From Paragonimus westermani (taxonomy: Eukaryota > Platyhelminthes > Trematoda > Plagiorchiida > Troglotrematidae), in contig QNGE01000754.1 in NCBI GenBank assembly GCA_008508345.1, positions 3,694 to 67,693 of the forward strand: DNA of 64,000 nt, in the 5' to 3' direction. The notes below the pieces were generated by a model. That model ran no database searches. It saw only the letters and a list, made by a program, of their open reading frames with translations, and had not been told where the DNA came from. Both the position numbers and the translations under genes were made by a program. Below are positions 62,290 to 64,000 of this stretch, piece by piece. The stretch's first letter is position 1; every line of letters begins with the position of its first letter.

Positions 62290-64000
62290 TGATGCCTACC
62301 CTCAGTCATTCTCCTTAGCTGATAACTATTCCTTGGTCGTTCAACTGTTATGTTCAGTAAGGCCATTCGTGTGTCAGTCATATGGTGTTGTTCGGGTGCG
62401 CTTGATCCCCAGTTACTGCATACGCGTTTGAAGCTCCTCGCTTTCAAAGCGTACTACCGGATCCGTCAACATCGCTTTTGGTAGGCCGTGGTCCATTATG
62501 ACCTGCTTCATCAGCACGCCTCCCACCGTAGACGTCTTTTGGACCGGAACTCCAGTCGCCTCGGTTCGACGAGCAGTGTTATCATAGATAGAACGTACTA
62601 GTTACGTGAGTGCTCAGTGGAAATGGACGCATAAGATTCATCGACTAGAGTTCACTGGTTTCGGAGACCGATATTGACCGTAGGGACTGCTGGCTCCCCC
62701 AATACTTTTCAGTAACTGACACTGCTGGCAGGCAAGCACGTAAGCCGTCATATCCCATTTCACCTTCGGTCAATATGTGCTGTGTTGCAGCAGATCGTAC
62801 ATCTTGGTGCATTCGGTGTGTGCCATTTCACGGTAGTTTGCAACCAGCTTCTTCCTCAGTTGCCTCGGGATGACCGCTACATGAGGACGGACGCCATGTT
62901 GATACGGCCGTAGTGTTTAAGTTACCTCTTACTTGATTGAGAAACAATTATTTTCAGCTCTTCAACCTTCATATTTGTCGGGATCCACAAGCCTTTGGCC
63001 TGAGAGTCAACCACCTTCAGTGGGACCTTTCTTTGAGGCTACAGACCCAACAGTTTGCAGGTCCTGCTCCATTACTAAACCGTTGACTCTATCACTTTAA
63101 GAAGCCCGTCGTCCATATACGGTTGATAAGGAAAATTAGTGACCCAATTGCTAAAATCAGGTACATGATTGATCGTGAAGCCCGTCGGACTAATTTGCCT
63201 CTTTGGTCCCTCGCAATCCTGGCCCATTCTAGAGGTTTGTGATCCGTCTCCCCATTGAAGTGTTGACTGAACAAATACGGCCCCTACTTGTACAATGCCC
63301 AGACGATTGTCAACCATTCCTTTTCCAACGGTTGATACTTTTGCTTCGACATATTCCACTATCCTTACCTTTGCTTGAGTACTGCCCCAGTGTTACGGTC
63401 CCTGACATCTGCTGCTACGATGAACGTTCCTTTTGTATTCGGAAGTTTCAGCATCAGCTGTTGCTCATTCACCTCTCGCTGCACTCGCGTGAATGCCTTC
63501 TGGGTGCCATCGGTCCATTCAAATTGTCTGCCTTTTCAGAGGAGTTCCTACAATGGCGAAGTTAGGGAATGGAATTTTTACGAATCGACTGTAGTGCTCT
63601 ACTCAATCCAGATGCTGTTTCAGTGTGCGTTCAGAAGTCGGAGCCAAGGATTCTCTAGTTGTCAATATTTTCCCTGGCATCAGCCTGAGTCACCTCGACT
63701 CAGCTTGTGTCCCGATAACACCACCGATGACCTCCCGAGTTGTGACTTGGCGGCAATAATCCGGAGTCCTGAGTTCTTAATTCGATTCAACACAGAATCC
63801 AGGTGGGCAGCATGTTTCGACTCTGTGTTACTGTGTACCATGATATCACTTCCACATACCGCCAAACTGTCCAGCCGTTTTAACAACTGAACAACCAGGC
63901 GTCAAAATGTAAAAGGTGCTCCGGATAAGCCCAACGGCATGCGCTTGAATTCGTACTGTTTTTCGCCCACTGTGAATGCGGATTTCTCACGATCCGTAGG
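62290..64000 (-). mobile_element. Ty3/gypsy-type element, decayed, runs off the window
   Basis: From the window edge, minus strand: MPLGLSG-like and F-TF-like residues, then MVHSNTESKHAAHLDSVLNR and IKNSGLRIIAAKSQLGRSSV (RT palm and thumb, 63700-63840). RNase H pieces follow: NTGAVLKQR, KQKYQPLEKEWLTIVWALYK and ETDHKPLEWARIARDQRGKL (63190-63400). A decayed integrase covers about 62300-62900, with ACQQCQ (zinc-finger end), MLTDPVVRFESEELQ and GIKRTRTTPYD..TNGLTEH. There are many stops and frameshifts. It is a different lineage from the element at 36936: TDHKPLEW and LGIKRTRTTPY-type signatures compared with [10 protein letters not shown] and [10 protein letters not shown]. Confidence 0.75.

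Noticed and set aside
1..64000. CRISPR array, bacterial operon, rRNA or novel multi-gene defence-type system
   Set aside because: No regularly spaced repeats, ribosome binding sites or compact gene order; the window is an intron-rich animal locus.

Overview
The window is eukaryotic DNA, most likely from a parasitic flatworm (digenean trematode). Three things point there: two conserved animal housekeeping genes split by introns of very uneven size, very small introns clustered at the 5' end of one gene, and a dense load of trematode-type retroelements (RTE-like non-LTR, Penelope-like, Ty3/gypsy and tRNA-derived SINEs). The genus cannot be fixed from sequence alone. No bacterial operon, CRISPR array, rRNA or confident functional tRNA was seen.

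Gene 1 (+ strand, 4774-30894) encodes COG5, subunit 5 of the conserved oligomeric Golgi tethering complex, in ten recognised exons. Phase and homology agree at every junction except exon 4/exon 5, which is left open. Its introns carry a Penelope-like element flanked by a 441-bp inverted copy of its own 3' end (14356-16151), RTE fragments (19880-21190 and 25830-27230) and smaller repeats.

Gene 2 (- strand, 61788 down to 31180) encodes a DDX54/Dbp10-type DEAD-box RNA helicase acting in the nucleolus. Sixteen exons join in phase to 2544 nt, or 847 codons plus a stop. All helicase motifs are present, but motif II reads DEGD instead of DEAD. The first four introns are only 35-52 nt; the later ones run from 336 to about 6500 nt. 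One large intron holds a nearly complete Ty3/gypsy element with both LTRs (36936-41407). Others hold a second Penelope-like element (about 43960-45340), RTE fragments, a tandem tRNA-derived repeat (50046-50622) and a SINE hairpin (55617-55805).

The two genes converge, with stop codons 285 bp apart (30895-31179). The left flank (1-4773) is a graveyard of RTE fragments and unclassified repeats. The right flank (62050-64000) holds an RTE tail and a decayed Ty3/gypsy element running off the window. The genes belong to unrelated pathways (Golgi tethering and ribosome assembly), and nothing suggests they work together. I found no convincing new gene system. The points most worth a second look are the Penelope inverted structure, the DEGD motif and the micro-intron cluster.
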